Shown here: piece by piece, positions 9,763-17,723 of the stretch
Numbering within the stretch: position 1 is the stretch's first letter
Layout of the letters: every line of letters starts with the position of its first letter
From: Lentzea aerocolonigenes
Lineage (GTDB): Bacteria > Actinomycetota > Actinomycetes > Mycobacteriales > Pseudonocardiaceae
DNA: 64,000 bases
Assembly: GCF_000955955.1 (NCBI RefSeq)
Contig: NZ_JYJG01000069.1
Location: forward strand, 1-64,000
Direction of reading: 5' to 3'
Position numbers and translations under genes: made by a program
The notes under the pieces: model-generated
The model's database searches: none
The model's input: only the letters and a program-made list of their open reading frames with translations
What the model was told of the DNA's origin: nothing

Positions 9763-9797
9763 GGAAGGGCCAGGTCAACGAGTGACCTGGCCCTTCC
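9763..9797. terminator. Perfect 15-bp hairpin between the NACHT operon and tRNA-Thr
   Basis: Arms of 15 bases pair perfectly around a 5-base loop (9778-9782). It lies 17 bases after the DUF4062 stop and about 10 bases past the 3' end of the minus-strand tRNA. On the minus strand it is followed by a T-rich stretch (TCTGTTTC). It therefore probably ends both convergent transcripts. Confidence 0.75.
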
Positions 9798-9806
9798 GTC
9801 TCACCG

Positions 9807-9880
9807 AGCCGCCTATCGGAATCGAACCGATGACCTGCTCATTACGAGTGAGCCGCTCTGGCCGACTGAGCTAAGGCGGC
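9807..9880 (-). tRNA. tRNA-Thr (anticodon CGT)
   Basis: On the minus strand a complete cloverleaf can be folded: a 7-bp acceptor stem (GCCGCCT with AGGCGGC), a 4-bp D stem, an anticodon stem GCTCA/TGAGC with loop CTCGTAA (anticodon CGT, reading ACG threonine codons), a variable loop AGGTC, and a T arm ATCGG-TTCGATT-CCGAT. The terminal CCA is not encoded. It sits at the downstream end of the NACHT/DUF4062 module, and tRNA genes are common integration points, but I see no integrase and no repeated 3' end. Confidence 0.95.
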
Positions 9881-9988
9881 GAGACGCGACAACTATAACC
9901 GACCCGCAACCGCGTTACTCACGGGGGTCGGCTTCGTTGTACGGACCGTGACCGAGGTCACCACCTCCTAGCCGCCGAGGAGTGGTTC

Positions 9989-11356
9989 ATGCACCGATCG
10001 TTGTCCGTGCCGCTGGCCGGGTTGTTGCTCGCGCTCGTCGCGGCGCCCGCGCTCGCGCAGCCTCCGACCACACCGGTGCCGGGGCCGCGCGACCCGAACC
10101 AGCCGCCCGCTTCGGCGCCGAACGGGCCGCAGTCGCTGGCGCACGCGGTCGGGGATGCCGGGACCGGGCTGTCAGTGGTCAGGCTCGGGCCGCAGGGGGT
10201 GCCCACGAACACGATCCTGCCCGGGCTGAGCGACCAGTTGCCGAAGCAGTCGGTCACCGAGTTCGGGCTGGGGCTGGCTAGTGCGCAGGTCAACACCGAG
10301 GCGTTCCTGAGCACCGAGCGGGTGGTCACGCAGGCCAACCCGTTCGGGTTCGCGGTGGCCGGGCGGTCGCCGCAGTCGCCGGGGACGCTGGTGCAGACGG
10401 CGATTCCGGACAACCCGCAGCCGACCACCGGCGGGCTGCCGATTCCCGAGACGCCGCTCGGGAAGCTCAAGGTGCTCAACGGCAGCGTGCAGGCGCGGTG
10501 GGACGAGAAGCTCGGGCCGTGCGTCAGCCCGCTGGCCACGGCGAAGACGAGCCTCGCGGGCCTTGAAGTGCTCAGTGCACTGCCGGCCGAGGTGCCGTTG
10601 CCGTCCAAGAGCCTGATCAGCATCCCGGACACGTTCGAGGCGAACTCGAACGTCAAGCTCGTGGACCTGCCCGGCAGCAAGAACAAGGCGGTCGAGTCGA
10701 CGTCGACCATGCGCGCGGTCAGCGTGGAGATCGCGGGTGGCATCAAGATCGACGTGGCGACGCCGCCGACGCTCACGGCGACCGCCACCGGGGACGAGGC
10801 GACCTCCAAGATCACGTACACCGCGCCGGTGCTCAAGGTCAGCCAGAACGGCAAGGAGCTCGGCACGCTGGACGCCGCGCACCCGGCGCTGGACATCCCC
10901 TTGCTGCTCGACCTGGTGGTCGTCAAGCTGCAGATCGCCGGGCTCAACGAGAAGAAGGCGGGCTTCAGCGGCAACGGGTTCAGCGGGTTCCAGCTGGGGG
11001 CCACGGCACGGATGCTCGACGTGCAGCTGCTGCCGACGGACAAGCTGAAGCTGCCGAACCTGCCCACGGCGCTGGCGCAGATCTCGCTCGGCGAGCAGAT
11101 CGTGCGGGCCGCGGCGCCGCAGGGTGGCGTGGTCTGCGGGACCGCGCAGCCGCCCGCGACCCAGGAACCAGGCGGACCAGCGGCGCCTCCCAAGCAGAAG
11201 ACGCCGCCGCTCGCCTACACCAACGCCGCGTACCAGTCGATCCCGCTGTTCTGGGTCGGCACGGGACTGCTGCTCGCGGGCGTGGTCCTGGTGGCCGCGC
11301 TGCCGGTCAGGACAGGCCGATCGCGCGGCCGAGCTCCCGGGGTTTCAGGACCCTGA
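9989..11356 (+). CDS. Secreted, membrane-anchored protein of unknown function
   Basis: A 455-residue protein with an N-terminal signal peptide (cleavage probably after ALAQ, about residue 23), a proline-rich linker, a long strand-rich extracellular domain, a second proline-rich linker and one C-terminal membrane segment (about residues 415-440) with a short basic tail (RTGRSRGR). The layout is that of a Gram-positive surface protein held by a C-terminal anchor, without an LPXTG motif. An SD (GAGGAG) precedes the ATG. The end overlaps the convergent GH88 gene by 50 bases. I recognise no enzymatic domain. Confidence 0.75.
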   Translation: MHRSLSVPLAGLLLALVAAPALAQPPTTPVPGPRDPNQPPASAPNGPQSLAHAVGDAGTGLSVVRLGPQGVPTNTILPGLSDQLPKQSVTEFGLGLASAQVNTEAFLSTERVVTQANPFGFAVAGRSPQSPGTLVQTAIPDNPQPTTGGLPIPETPLGKLKVLNGSVQARWDEKLGPCVSPLATAKTSLAGLEVLSALPAEVPLPSKSLISIPDTFEANSNVKLVDLPGSKNKAVESTSTMRAVSVEIAGGIKIDVATPPTLTATATGDEATSKITYTAPVLKVSQNGKELGTLDAAHPALDIPLLLDLVVVKLQIAGLNEKKAGFSGNGFSGFQLGATARMLDVQLLPTDKLKLPNLPTALAQISLGEQIVRAAAPQGGVVCGTAQPPATQEPGGPAAPPKQKTPPLAYTNAAYQSIPLFWVGTGLLLAGVVLVAALPVRTGRSRGRAPGVSGP

Positions 11357-12503
11357 GCAACGCCTCCATGAGGTAGTAGTCGCCGTAGGGCAGGGAAACC
11401 TCGATGCCGGTCTCGGTACGGCGGTTGCGGGTGCCGCGCGCCAGGACGGCCTCGTGCTTCTCGGCACGGGTCGTCAAACACGTGCGGCACAACGCATCCA
11501 GGATCCGCAACGCCGCAACGCGGTACGACAACCGGCCAGAGACCGCGGCCAGGTCGAGCAGACCGCACGCCATGATGGCGCCCGCCGACGAGTCCTTGAC
11601 GTCGTTGGGCGCCAACGGTGAGCGGTAGTCCCACACCGGAATGTGGTCTGGCGTAAGGGCGTCCAACGCGAAGTCCGCGAGTTTCCGGGCAGCTTCAAGG
11701 AATTCACGACGATGACAACGCCGGTACATCGTGGTGAAGCCGTAGATGCCCCACGCCTGACCACGCGACCAGCACGACGTCGGGCTGTAGCCCTGGTTCG
11801 TGTTGGGCCCGATGTCCTCGCCGGTGTCCGGGTTGAAGTCGAAGACGTGCGGCGTCGACCCGTCCGGCCGGATGAACTTCAACCGCGTGGTCTCGGCGTG
11901 CGCCACCGCGACGTCCAGGAACCGCGACTCCCCCGTCTGCTCCGACGCGAACGTCAACAGGTCGAGGTTCATCATCGTGTCCATGATCGCCCGGCCCGCG
12001 TTGGTCGGCGTGCCGAGCGCTCCCCACGCCCTGATGAAGCGGCCCTTGTCGTTGTAGCGCTGGATCAACGACGACGCGGCCTGCACCGCGCCGTCACGCC
12101 ACGACACGTCGTTCGTGAGCCGGTACGCCGTCACCCACGACGGGTAGAAGAGGAAGCCCAGGTCGTGGATCGACGTGTCGGTGCGCCGCGGCGAGAGCCT
12201 CAACGCAGACTCCACGGCCCACTTCCTGAACTGCTCGTCGCCGCTGTCCAGGAACGCGAGCCAGTGCATGCCCGGCCAGAAACCGCCGACCCAGCCACCG
12301 GAGTTGACGTAGGTCCACTTCTCGAACTTCGTCTCCTCGGGGAACGAGGTGACGTTCGGCGCGACCTGACGCAGCCGCTGCAACGCGAAGTCGAGCGACT
12401 CCCGGAACAACCGCGAGGAGGCAGCCGACGCCTCACCCGCGGCTCCGGCGACGATCGGCGCCGCCGCGGCCGCACCGAGCAGGGTTCTGCGACTGAACGT
12501 CAT
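11307..12503 (-). CDS. Glycoside hydrolase family 88 (unsaturated glucuronyl hydrolase), Tat-exported
   Basis: A 398-residue enzyme expected to cleave the unsaturated uronate residue left on oligosaccharides by polysaccharide lyases. The N-terminus carries a twin-arginine signal (SRRTLLG) and an Ala-rich hydrophobic stretch. The body has the six-hairpin GH88 pattern. The two aspartates of the family sit in HDLGF and MDTMMNLDLL blocks (roughly residues 120 and 170-180), and a W-GGFWPGMHW block lies near residue 75. The ATG at 12503 overlaps the permease stop as ATGA, so the two are translationally coupled. Its products would feed KduI and KduD encoded divergently. An alternative ATG lies four codons upstream. 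Confidence 0.82.
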   Translation of the reverse strand: MTFSRRTLLGAAAAAPIVAGAAGEASAASSRLFRESLDFALQRLRQVAPNVTSFPEETKFEKWTYVNSGGWVGGFWPGMHWLAFLDSGDEQFRKWAVESALRLSPRRTDTSIHDLGFLFYPSWVTAYRLTNDVSWRDGAVQAASSLIQRYNDKGRFIRAWGALGTPTNAGRAIMDTMMNLDLLTFASEQTGESRFLDVAVAHAETTRLKFIRPDGSTPHVFDFNPDTGEDIGPNTNQGYSPTSCWSRGQAWGIYGFTTMYRRCHRREFLEAARKLADFALDALTPDHIPVWDYRSPLAPNDVKDSSAGAIMACGLLDLAAVSGRLSYRVAALRILDALCRTCLTTRAEKHEAVLARGTRNRRTETGIEVSLPYGDYYLMEALLRVLKPRELGRAIGLS

Positions 12504-14089
12504 GGCACCATCCATCCGAGCACCGGTGTCGACTGCAGGTACGCGACCACACAGGTCACCAGCAGCAGCAACAGACTCCAGCCGAACACCTTGCGGAACA
12601 GGTCGCCCTCACGTCCCACGAGACCTGCCGCCGCGGTGCCGATCGCCAGGTTCTGCGGCGAGATCATCTTTGCCATCACGCCACCCGAGCTGTTCGAGGC
12701 GCCGAACAGGAACGGCGACGTGCCGAGTTGCTGCGCCGCGGTGACCTGCAAACCGCCGAACAACGCGTTGGAGCCCGCGTCCGTACCGGTGATCGCGACA
12801 CCGAACCAGCCGACGACCGGCGACAGGAACGCGAAGAACGCGCCGGTCCCCGCGAGCCAGAGGCCCAGAGTCGTGATCTGGCCGGAGTAGTTCATGACGT
12901 ACGACAGCGAGAACACCGCGAGGATCGCGACGATCGCCCAGCTGAACTGCTTGATCGTCTGGCCGTAGATCTCGAGCCCCTTGCGAGCGCTGATCCCGAG
13001 CAGGACCATCGTGATCAGGCCGGACAGGAACAGCAACGAGCCGGTCGCGGACGCCCAGTTCAGCGCGTACTCGACCTTGATCGGCTTGCCGGCCGCGTTC
13101 GTCAGGTGCATGCCGGGCCAGAGGAACTTGTAGGTCAACGAGTCGAGGAACTTCTTCACCGGCACGATCTGCGCGACCGAGAAGATCACCACGATGATCG
13201 CGTACGGGCTGAACGCCATGATCACGTCACGCCGCGAGTCCGTCGTCGCACCGCCCGCGATGACCGGCGGGATCGACCGCTCCGGCTGCCACACCCGCGC
13301 CAGCACGATCACCGCGAGCATCGAGACGATGGCCGCGATGATGTCGCACAGCTTGTAGGACCAGAAGTTCGACACGAGGTACTGCGTGATCGCGAACGAG
13401 CCGCCCGCCACCAACGCCGCCGGCCACGCCTGCTTGAGGCCGCGCTTGCCGTCCACCACGAAGACCAGCACGAACGGCACGAGCAACGCCAGGATCGGCA
13501 CCTGGCGACCGGTCATCGCGCCGAACGTGTCAGCCGGCAGCCCGGTGACCGTGTTGAGGACCGTGATCGGGTTGCCCATGCCGCCGAACGCCACCGGCGC
13601 GGTGTCGGCGATCAGCGCCAGCGCCACCGCCTTCATCGGGTCGACGCCCAGCGCGATCAGCATGACCGAGCAGATCGCGACGGGCCCACCGCCACCGGCC
13701 AGCGCCTCGAGCAGGGCGCCGAACGAGAACGCGATGACGATCGCCTGCACCCGCTGGTCGTCGCTGATGGAGCTGAACGACCTGCGCAGCACCGCGAAAT
13801 GTCCGCTGTGGACCGTCAGGTTGTAGATCCAGATGGCGTTGAACGTGATCCACAGGACCACGAGCACGCTGGTCGCCGCACCGAACGCCGCCGAGTTGAG
13901 CGCCTGCCCGATCGGCATCGAGTAGCCGAACATCGCGACGCCGATCGCGAGCACAAGAGCGGTCAACCCCGCCCAATGAGCCTTCCACTTGAGACCGCCG
14001 AGCAGCACGAGCACGGCAACGAGCGGTATCAACGCGAGCAGAGCCGACAGGAACAACGATCCTGTCGGATTCGGATTCTGCTGGTACAC
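12500..14089 (-). CDS. LctP-family (L-lactate permease type) transporter, probable uronate importer
   Basis: A 529-residue polytopic membrane protein with about 12-14 hydrophobic segments. It carries LctP-family blocks: ALLEALAGGGGPVA and GGMGNPITVLNTVTGLP in the first half, TDAGSNALFGGLQ and NSSGGVMAKMISPQN near the end. The GTG at 14089 has AGGCGG five bases upstream; a TTG one codon earlier is also possible. Known LctP proteins move lactate and glycolate. Being translationally coupled to a GH88 hydrolase and facing kduI-kduD, this one may instead carry an unsaturated uronate or its keto-deoxy product (inference from context). Confidence 0.8.
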   Translation of the reverse strand: MYQQNPNPTGSLFLSALLALIPLVAVLVLLGGLKWKAHWAGLTALVLAIGVAMFGYSMPIGQALNSAAFGAATSVLVVLWITFNAIWIYNLTVHSGHFAVLRRSFSSISDDQRVQAIVIAFSFGALLEALAGGGGPVAICSVMLIALGVDPMKAVALALIADTAPVAFGGMGNPITVLNTVTGLPADTFGAMTGRQVPILALLVPFVLVFVVDGKRGLKQAWPAALVAGGSFAITQYLVSNFWSYKLCDIIAAIVSMLAVIVLARVWQPERSIPPVIAGGATTDSRRDVIMAFSPYAIIVVIFSVAQIVPVKKFLDSLTYKFLWPGMHLTNAAGKPIKVEYALNWASATGSLLFLSGLITMVLLGISARKGLEIYGQTIKQFSWAIVAILAVFSLSYVMNYSGQITTLGLWLAGTGAFFAFLSPVVGWFGVAITGTDAGSNALFGGLQVTAAQQLGTSPFLFGASNSSGGVMAKMISPQNLAIGTAAAGLVGREGDLFRKVFGWSLLLLLVTCVVAYLQSTPVLGWMVP

Positions 14090-14141
14090 CAAGGCCGCCT
14101 TTCATAAGCCTGAACTCCGGCGGCGTGGAGGTCTCAGGCTT

Positions 14142-14166
14142 GTTCCATTGCGCGGAACGTAGTTCC
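14142..14166. promoter_or_regulatory. Probable IclR-family operator in the kdu divergent promoter
   Basis: GTTCC-N7-GGAAC-N3-GTTCC: two overlapping inverted repeats sharing the middle GGAAC, in the 133-bp gap between the permease and kduI. IclR regulators commonly bind GTTCC/GGAAC-type palindromes, and an iclR gene closes the kduI operon. A second longer inverted repeat (AGCCTGA at 14107, TCAGGCT at 14134) lies beside it on the permease side. Confidence 0.6.
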
Positions 14167-14222
14167 ATGTTGGTCGGCGCACATCGTGTCATTCCGCCGC
14201 CCCGATCGGAAGGCATCCTCAG

Positions 14223-15050
14223 ATGCAAATCAGGCACTCGACCCATCCGGCGCAGTTGCCGGGCTTCGACACCGACGGGCTGCGGCAGCACTACCTCGTG
14301 GACGACCTCTTCGTACCGGGTGAGATCCGGACCGTCTACACGCACGAGGACCGCATCGTCATCGGCGGCGCGACCCCGGCACCAGGTCACCCGCTGAAGC
14401 TTGAGAGCGCTCCCCCGCTCCGGTCAGCGCACTTCTGCGAACGCCGCGAGCTCGCCGTCCTCGCGATCCGCGGTTCCGGAACGGTTACCGTGGACGGAAC
14501 CGAGCACGAACTCGGTACGCGCGACTGCCTCTACATCGGCCAGGGCGCCGTGGACGTCGAGTTCTCCGCCTCCGACGAGGACACCCGCTTCTACCTCTTC
14601 TCCACCCCGTCCCATGCCTCGTTCCCAACGGAAGTGGCCCGCTTCGACGAGGTGGACGTCCTCAAGCTGGGTGACCAGAGCACCGCGAACGTCCGCGAGA
14701 TCCGCAAGTTCGTGCACGCCGACGGCATCCGTTCCTCGCAGCTGGTCCTGGGCGTGACCTCGCTGGCGCCGGGCAGCGTCTGGAACACCATGCCGCCGCA
14801 CACCCACGACCGCCGCACCGAGTGCTACCTCTACTTCGACCTCCCCGAAGACCACCGCGTCATCCACCTCTGCGGCGAGCCCCAGAACACCCGCAACATC
14901 GTGGTGCGCAACGAAGAGGCCGTGATCTCCCCGTCGTGGTCCGTCCACAGTGGAGCAGGGACGCACTCGTACACGTTCGTCTGGGCCATGGGCGGCGAAA
15001 ACCAGGCCTACGACGACATGGACCCGGTCGCCGTCACGGAGCTCAGGTGA
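14223..15050 (+). CDS. kduI: 5-dehydro-4-deoxy-D-glucuronate isomerase KduI
   Basis: A 275-residue zinc cupin that isomerises 5-keto-4-deoxyuronate (from lyase/GH88 action) to 3-deoxy-D-glycero-2,5-hexodiulosonate. The metal site is seen as PHTHDRRTE near residue 197, followed by a conserved ECYLYFDLP stretch, and the final GGENQAYDDMD block is typical of KduI. Length equals the usual 275-280 residues. It is the first gene of a three-gene plus-strand operon; its stop overlaps kduD as GTGA. A GGAAGG ribosome site lies about nine bases before the ATG. The operator pair upstream suggests IclR control. Confidence 0.93.
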   Translation: MQIRHSTHPAQLPGFDTDGLRQHYLVDDLFVPGEIRTVYTHEDRIVIGGATPAPGHPLKLESAPPLRSAHFCERRELAVLAIRGSGTVTVDGTEHELGTRDCLYIGQGAVDVEFSASDEDTRFYLFSTPSHASFPTEVARFDEVDVLKLGDQSTANVREIRKFVHADGIRSSQLVLGVTSLAPGSVWNTMPPHTHDRRTECYLYFDLPEDHRVIHLCGEPQNTRNIVVRNEEAVISPSWSVHSGAGTHSYTFVWAMGGENQAYDDMDPVAVTELR

Positions 15051-15772
15051 ACTTTTCGCTCAACGGCAAAACCGCCCTCGTCACCGGAGCCCGCACCGGC
15101 ATCGGCCGAGCCATCGCCCAGGGCCTCCACGAAGCCGGCGCCGAGCTGATCCTCGTCGGCAGGGGCGACCTCGAAGACGTGGCCCCAGCCCTCGCCACCG
15201 TGTCCCTGGACCTCTCGGATCCGGCCTCGATCGAGCCGGCCCTGACCCCGGTCCTCGCCGAACACGGCGTGGACATCCTGGTCAACAACGCCGGCACGAT
15301 CCACCGCGGCGCCGCCGTCGACGTCTCCCTGTCCGACTGGCAGCGGATCATGGCCGTGAACCTGGACTCGGCCTTCGAGATCTCCAAGCTCTGCGGCCGC
15401 CACATGATCGCCCAGGGCAGCGGCAAGGTCATCAACATCGCCTCACTGCTGTCGTTCCAGGGCGGCATCCTGGTCTCGGCCTACACAGCCTCCAAACACG
15501 CCCTGGTAGGCATGACCAAGCTCCTCGCCAACGAGTGGGCTGCGTCGAACGTGCAGGTCAACGCCATCGCACCGGGCTACATCGAAACGAACAACACAGC
15601 CCCTCTGCGAGCCGACCCGGACCGCGAACCATCGATCCGGGCCCGAATCCCAGCTGGCCGTTGGGGCAAACCAGAAGATCTGGTCGGCCCAACGGTGTTC
15701 CTTTCGTCTGCCGCGTCCGATTATGTGACCGGACACGTACTGGTGGTCGACGGAGGCTGGCTGGCGAGATGA
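15047..15772 (+). CDS. kduD: 2-deoxy-D-gluconate 3-dehydrogenase KduD (SDR)
   Basis: A 241-residue short-chain dehydrogenase. It shows the nucleotide-binding TGARTGIG (residues 14-21), NNAG near residue 83, and a catalytic Ser-Tyr-Lys set (IASLLS with YTASK near residue 150). It would reduce 2,5-diketo-3-deoxygluconate to 2-keto-3-deoxygluconate, the step after KduI. The GTG start overlaps the kduI stop, and its own stop overlaps the next ATG. KDG kinase and aldolase genes are not in the window, so the rest of the pathway must lie elsewhere. Confidence 0.9.
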   Translation: MNFSLNGKTALVTGARTGIGRAIAQGLHEAGAELILVGRGDLEDVAPALATVSLDLSDPASIEPALTPVLAEHGVDILVNNAGTIHRGAAVDVSLSDWQRIMAVNLDSAFEISKLCGRHMIAQGSGKVINIASLLSFQGGILVSAYTASKHALVGMTKLLANEWAASNVQVNAIAPGYIETNNTAPLRADPDREPSIRARIPAGRWGKPEDLVGPTVFLSSAASDYVTGHVLVVDGGWLAR

Positions 15773-16506
15773 CCGATACCGCCGTCGAAAAGACGCTCGC
15801 CGTGCTGGAGGCCCTGGCCGACCACTCGCGCATCACCGACATCGCGCGCGTGACAGGCCTGCCCAAGTCCACCGTCCACCGGCTCCTCCAGACCATGGTG
15901 GACCGAGGCTTCGCAACCATGGGCTCGGACGGCTACCTGACGGGCCCGCGAATCCTCGCGCTGGCGGGCAAGGTCCTGCGCCCTCTGGACACGGTGGAGC
16001 GAGCACGGCCGTTCCTGCGCGCCCTGCAGGAATCCACGGGTTGCACAGTGCACCTGGCCGTCCTCTTCGGCGACGAGCTGGTCTATGTCGACAAGATCGA
16101 GGCCAACAAGCCCTACCGCATGGCGTCCCGGCTGGGCATGTCCCTACCGGCCCACGGGACCGCCATCGGCAAGGCGGTCCTGGCCTCGCAGTCGGCCTCG
16201 GAGTTGGAGGCCTACATCGCCCGCACGGGGCTGCCGGGCCGCACCCCGCACACCATCACCTCGGCGTCGCGGCTGAAGTCGCAGCTGTCGAGGGTGCGGC
16301 GATCCGGGTTCGCACTGGACGACGAGGAGAACGAGCTCGGCGTCCGGTGCGTGGGTGCCGCGATCCGGGACCACGCCGGTGTGGTGATCGGCGGGCTGAG
16401 CGCGTCCTCGCTGGCGATGGAGCACTCGCTGCAGGAGCTGATCGCGCTCGGACCGCGGGTGGTGCAGGCTGCGGGTGAGGTGTCGGCGGCGCTCGGCTGG
16501 GCCTAG
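15769..16506 (+). CDS. IclR-family transcriptional regulator (KdgR-like role)
   Basis: A 245-residue regulator with an N-terminal winged helix-turn-helix (ITDIARVTGLPKSTVHRLL, about residues 21-40) and a C-terminal effector domain carrying the IclR signature (ENELGVRCVGAAIRDHAG). Coupled to kduD by ATGA, it most likely senses a keto-deoxy-uronate and represses both arms of the divergent cluster through the GTTCC/GGAAC operator (inference from position). Its 3' end overlaps the convergent holB gene by four bases. Confidence 0.88.
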   Translation: MTDTAVEKTLAVLEALADHSRITDIARVTGLPKSTVHRLLQTMVDRGFATMGSDGYLTGPRILALAGKVLRPLDTVERARPFLRALQESTGCTVHLAVLFGDELVYVDKIEANKPYRMASRLGMSLPAHGTAIGKAVLASQSASELEAYIARTGLPGRTPHTITSASRLKSQLSRVRRSGFALDDEENELGVRCVGAAIRDHAGVVIGGLSASSLAMEHSLQELIALGPRVVQAAGEVSAALGWA

Positions 16507-17699
16507 CCGCGGTGCAACGTGGTCACCATCGCCTCGATCGCGATGCGCGGCTTCACGTTGACCTCGATCGCCTCCCGGCAGGCCAGCACCGCCTCCAACC
16601 GCCGCAGGATCGACTCCCGCGACCACTGGGCAGCAGCGGTCCGGGAGTCGCCGGCGCGGTCCGGATGCATCAGTGCGGCTTCCGACCCGGTGTGCGTTAC
16701 CAGCGCGTCCCGGTAGAACCCGGCCAAGTCCACCAAGGCCATGTCCAACGAGTCGCGCTGAGTCCGAGTGGCCCGAGACTTCTGCCTCTTCTCCAGATCC
16801 TTCAACGCGCCCTTGGCCCCACGGGTGGCAGCAGCAGTCCCCTTACCTGTGCCGCCGGCTCCCATGGCCGTCTCCAACGCCTCCCGCTCAGCCTCGTTGC
16901 GAGACTCGTTCGCGGTGGAAGCGTCGTCCTCAGCCGCCTTGATCAGCTCATCGGCACAGGTGAACACGTCGGCAGGCTTGCGCAAGGCGAGAGGAATCCG
17001 CAGCACGGCCTCCCGCCGGGCCCGGGCGTCCGAATCCACGGCCAGCCGCCGCGCCCGCCCGACATGCCCACCGCAAACGGAAGCGGCCCACGAAGCCATC
17101 TCGGCCGGAACGCCGTCCGCAGCCTCCAACGCCGACGCGATGGCCGCAGGACGTGGCGAGCCCAGCGACACCAGCCGGCACCGCGAACGAATGGTCACCG
17201 ACACGTCGTCCGGATGGTCGGAAGGCGCGCACAGCAGGAACACCGTCCGGTCCGGCGGTTCCTCGACGGCCTTCAGCAACGCGTTGGCCGCGCCCTCGGT
17301 CAGCCGGTCGGCGTCCTCGATGATCACCACCTGCCACCGGCCAGAGGTCGGCCGGCGAGCGGAGATCTGCACGAGGGCGCGCATCTCGGCGACCGAGATC
17401 GAAAGTCCCTCGGGAGCGACGACCCGCACGTCCGCGTGGGTGCCGTGCAAGGTGGTCCGGCACCCGGCGCACTCACCACAGCCAGGCCGGTCGTCGGTCA
17501 CCACGCACTGCAGAGCGCCGGCGAAGGCACGAGCGGTGGACGAACGGCCGGAGCCGGGCGGGCCGGTGAAGAGCCAGGCGTGCGTCATGGCGCCAGGAGC
17601 AGGCGTTCCTCCGGCAACGATCGCGGCAGCCGCCTCAGCGGCCGCAGACAGGGTCGCCACCGCGTCCGGCTGGCCGACCACCTCGTCCCACACGCTCAT
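16503..17699 (-). CDS. holB: DNA polymerase III delta-prime subunit
   Basis: A 398-residue clamp-loader subunit of the AAA+ family. It shows a P-loop-like FTGPPGSGRSS (Lys replaced by Arg, about residues 44-54), the zinc module CGECAGC (near residue 75), Walker-B-like VVIIEDADRL (near residue 124), and the sensor-1 block TEGAANALLKAVEEPP followed by SRC. The delta-prime subunit usually does not hydrolyse ATP, so the altered P-loop is expected. Position between a regulator and topA matches the conserved actinobacterial order (Rv3644c). A basic Lys/Arg stretch near residue 305 is lineage-specific. Confidence 0.92.
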   Translation of the reverse strand: MSVWDEVVGQPDAVATLSAAAEAAAAIVAGGTPAPGAMTHAWLFTGPPGSGRSSTARAFAGALQCVVTDDRPGCGECAGCRTTLHGTHADVRVVAPEGLSISVAEMRALVQISARRPTSGRWQVVIIEDADRLTEGAANALLKAVEEPPDRTVFLLCAPSDHPDDVSVTIRSRCRLVSLGSPRPAAIASALEAADGVPAEMASWAASVCGGHVGRARRLAVDSDARARREAVLRIPLALRKPADVFTCADELIKAAEDDASTANESRNEAEREALETAMGAGGTGKGTAAATRGAKGALKDLEKRQKSRATRTQRDSLDMALVDLAGFYRDALVTHTGSEAALMHPDRAGDSRTAAAQWSRESILRRLEAVLACREAIEVNVKPRIAIEAMVTTLHRG

Positions 17700-17723
17700 G
17701 ACGACCAGTCTTCCAGCGCGGGA

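Noticed and set aside
9807-9880. Attachment site of an integrated element at tRNA-Thr
   Set aside because: No integrase, no excisionase and no repeat of the tRNA 3' end could be seen within the window.
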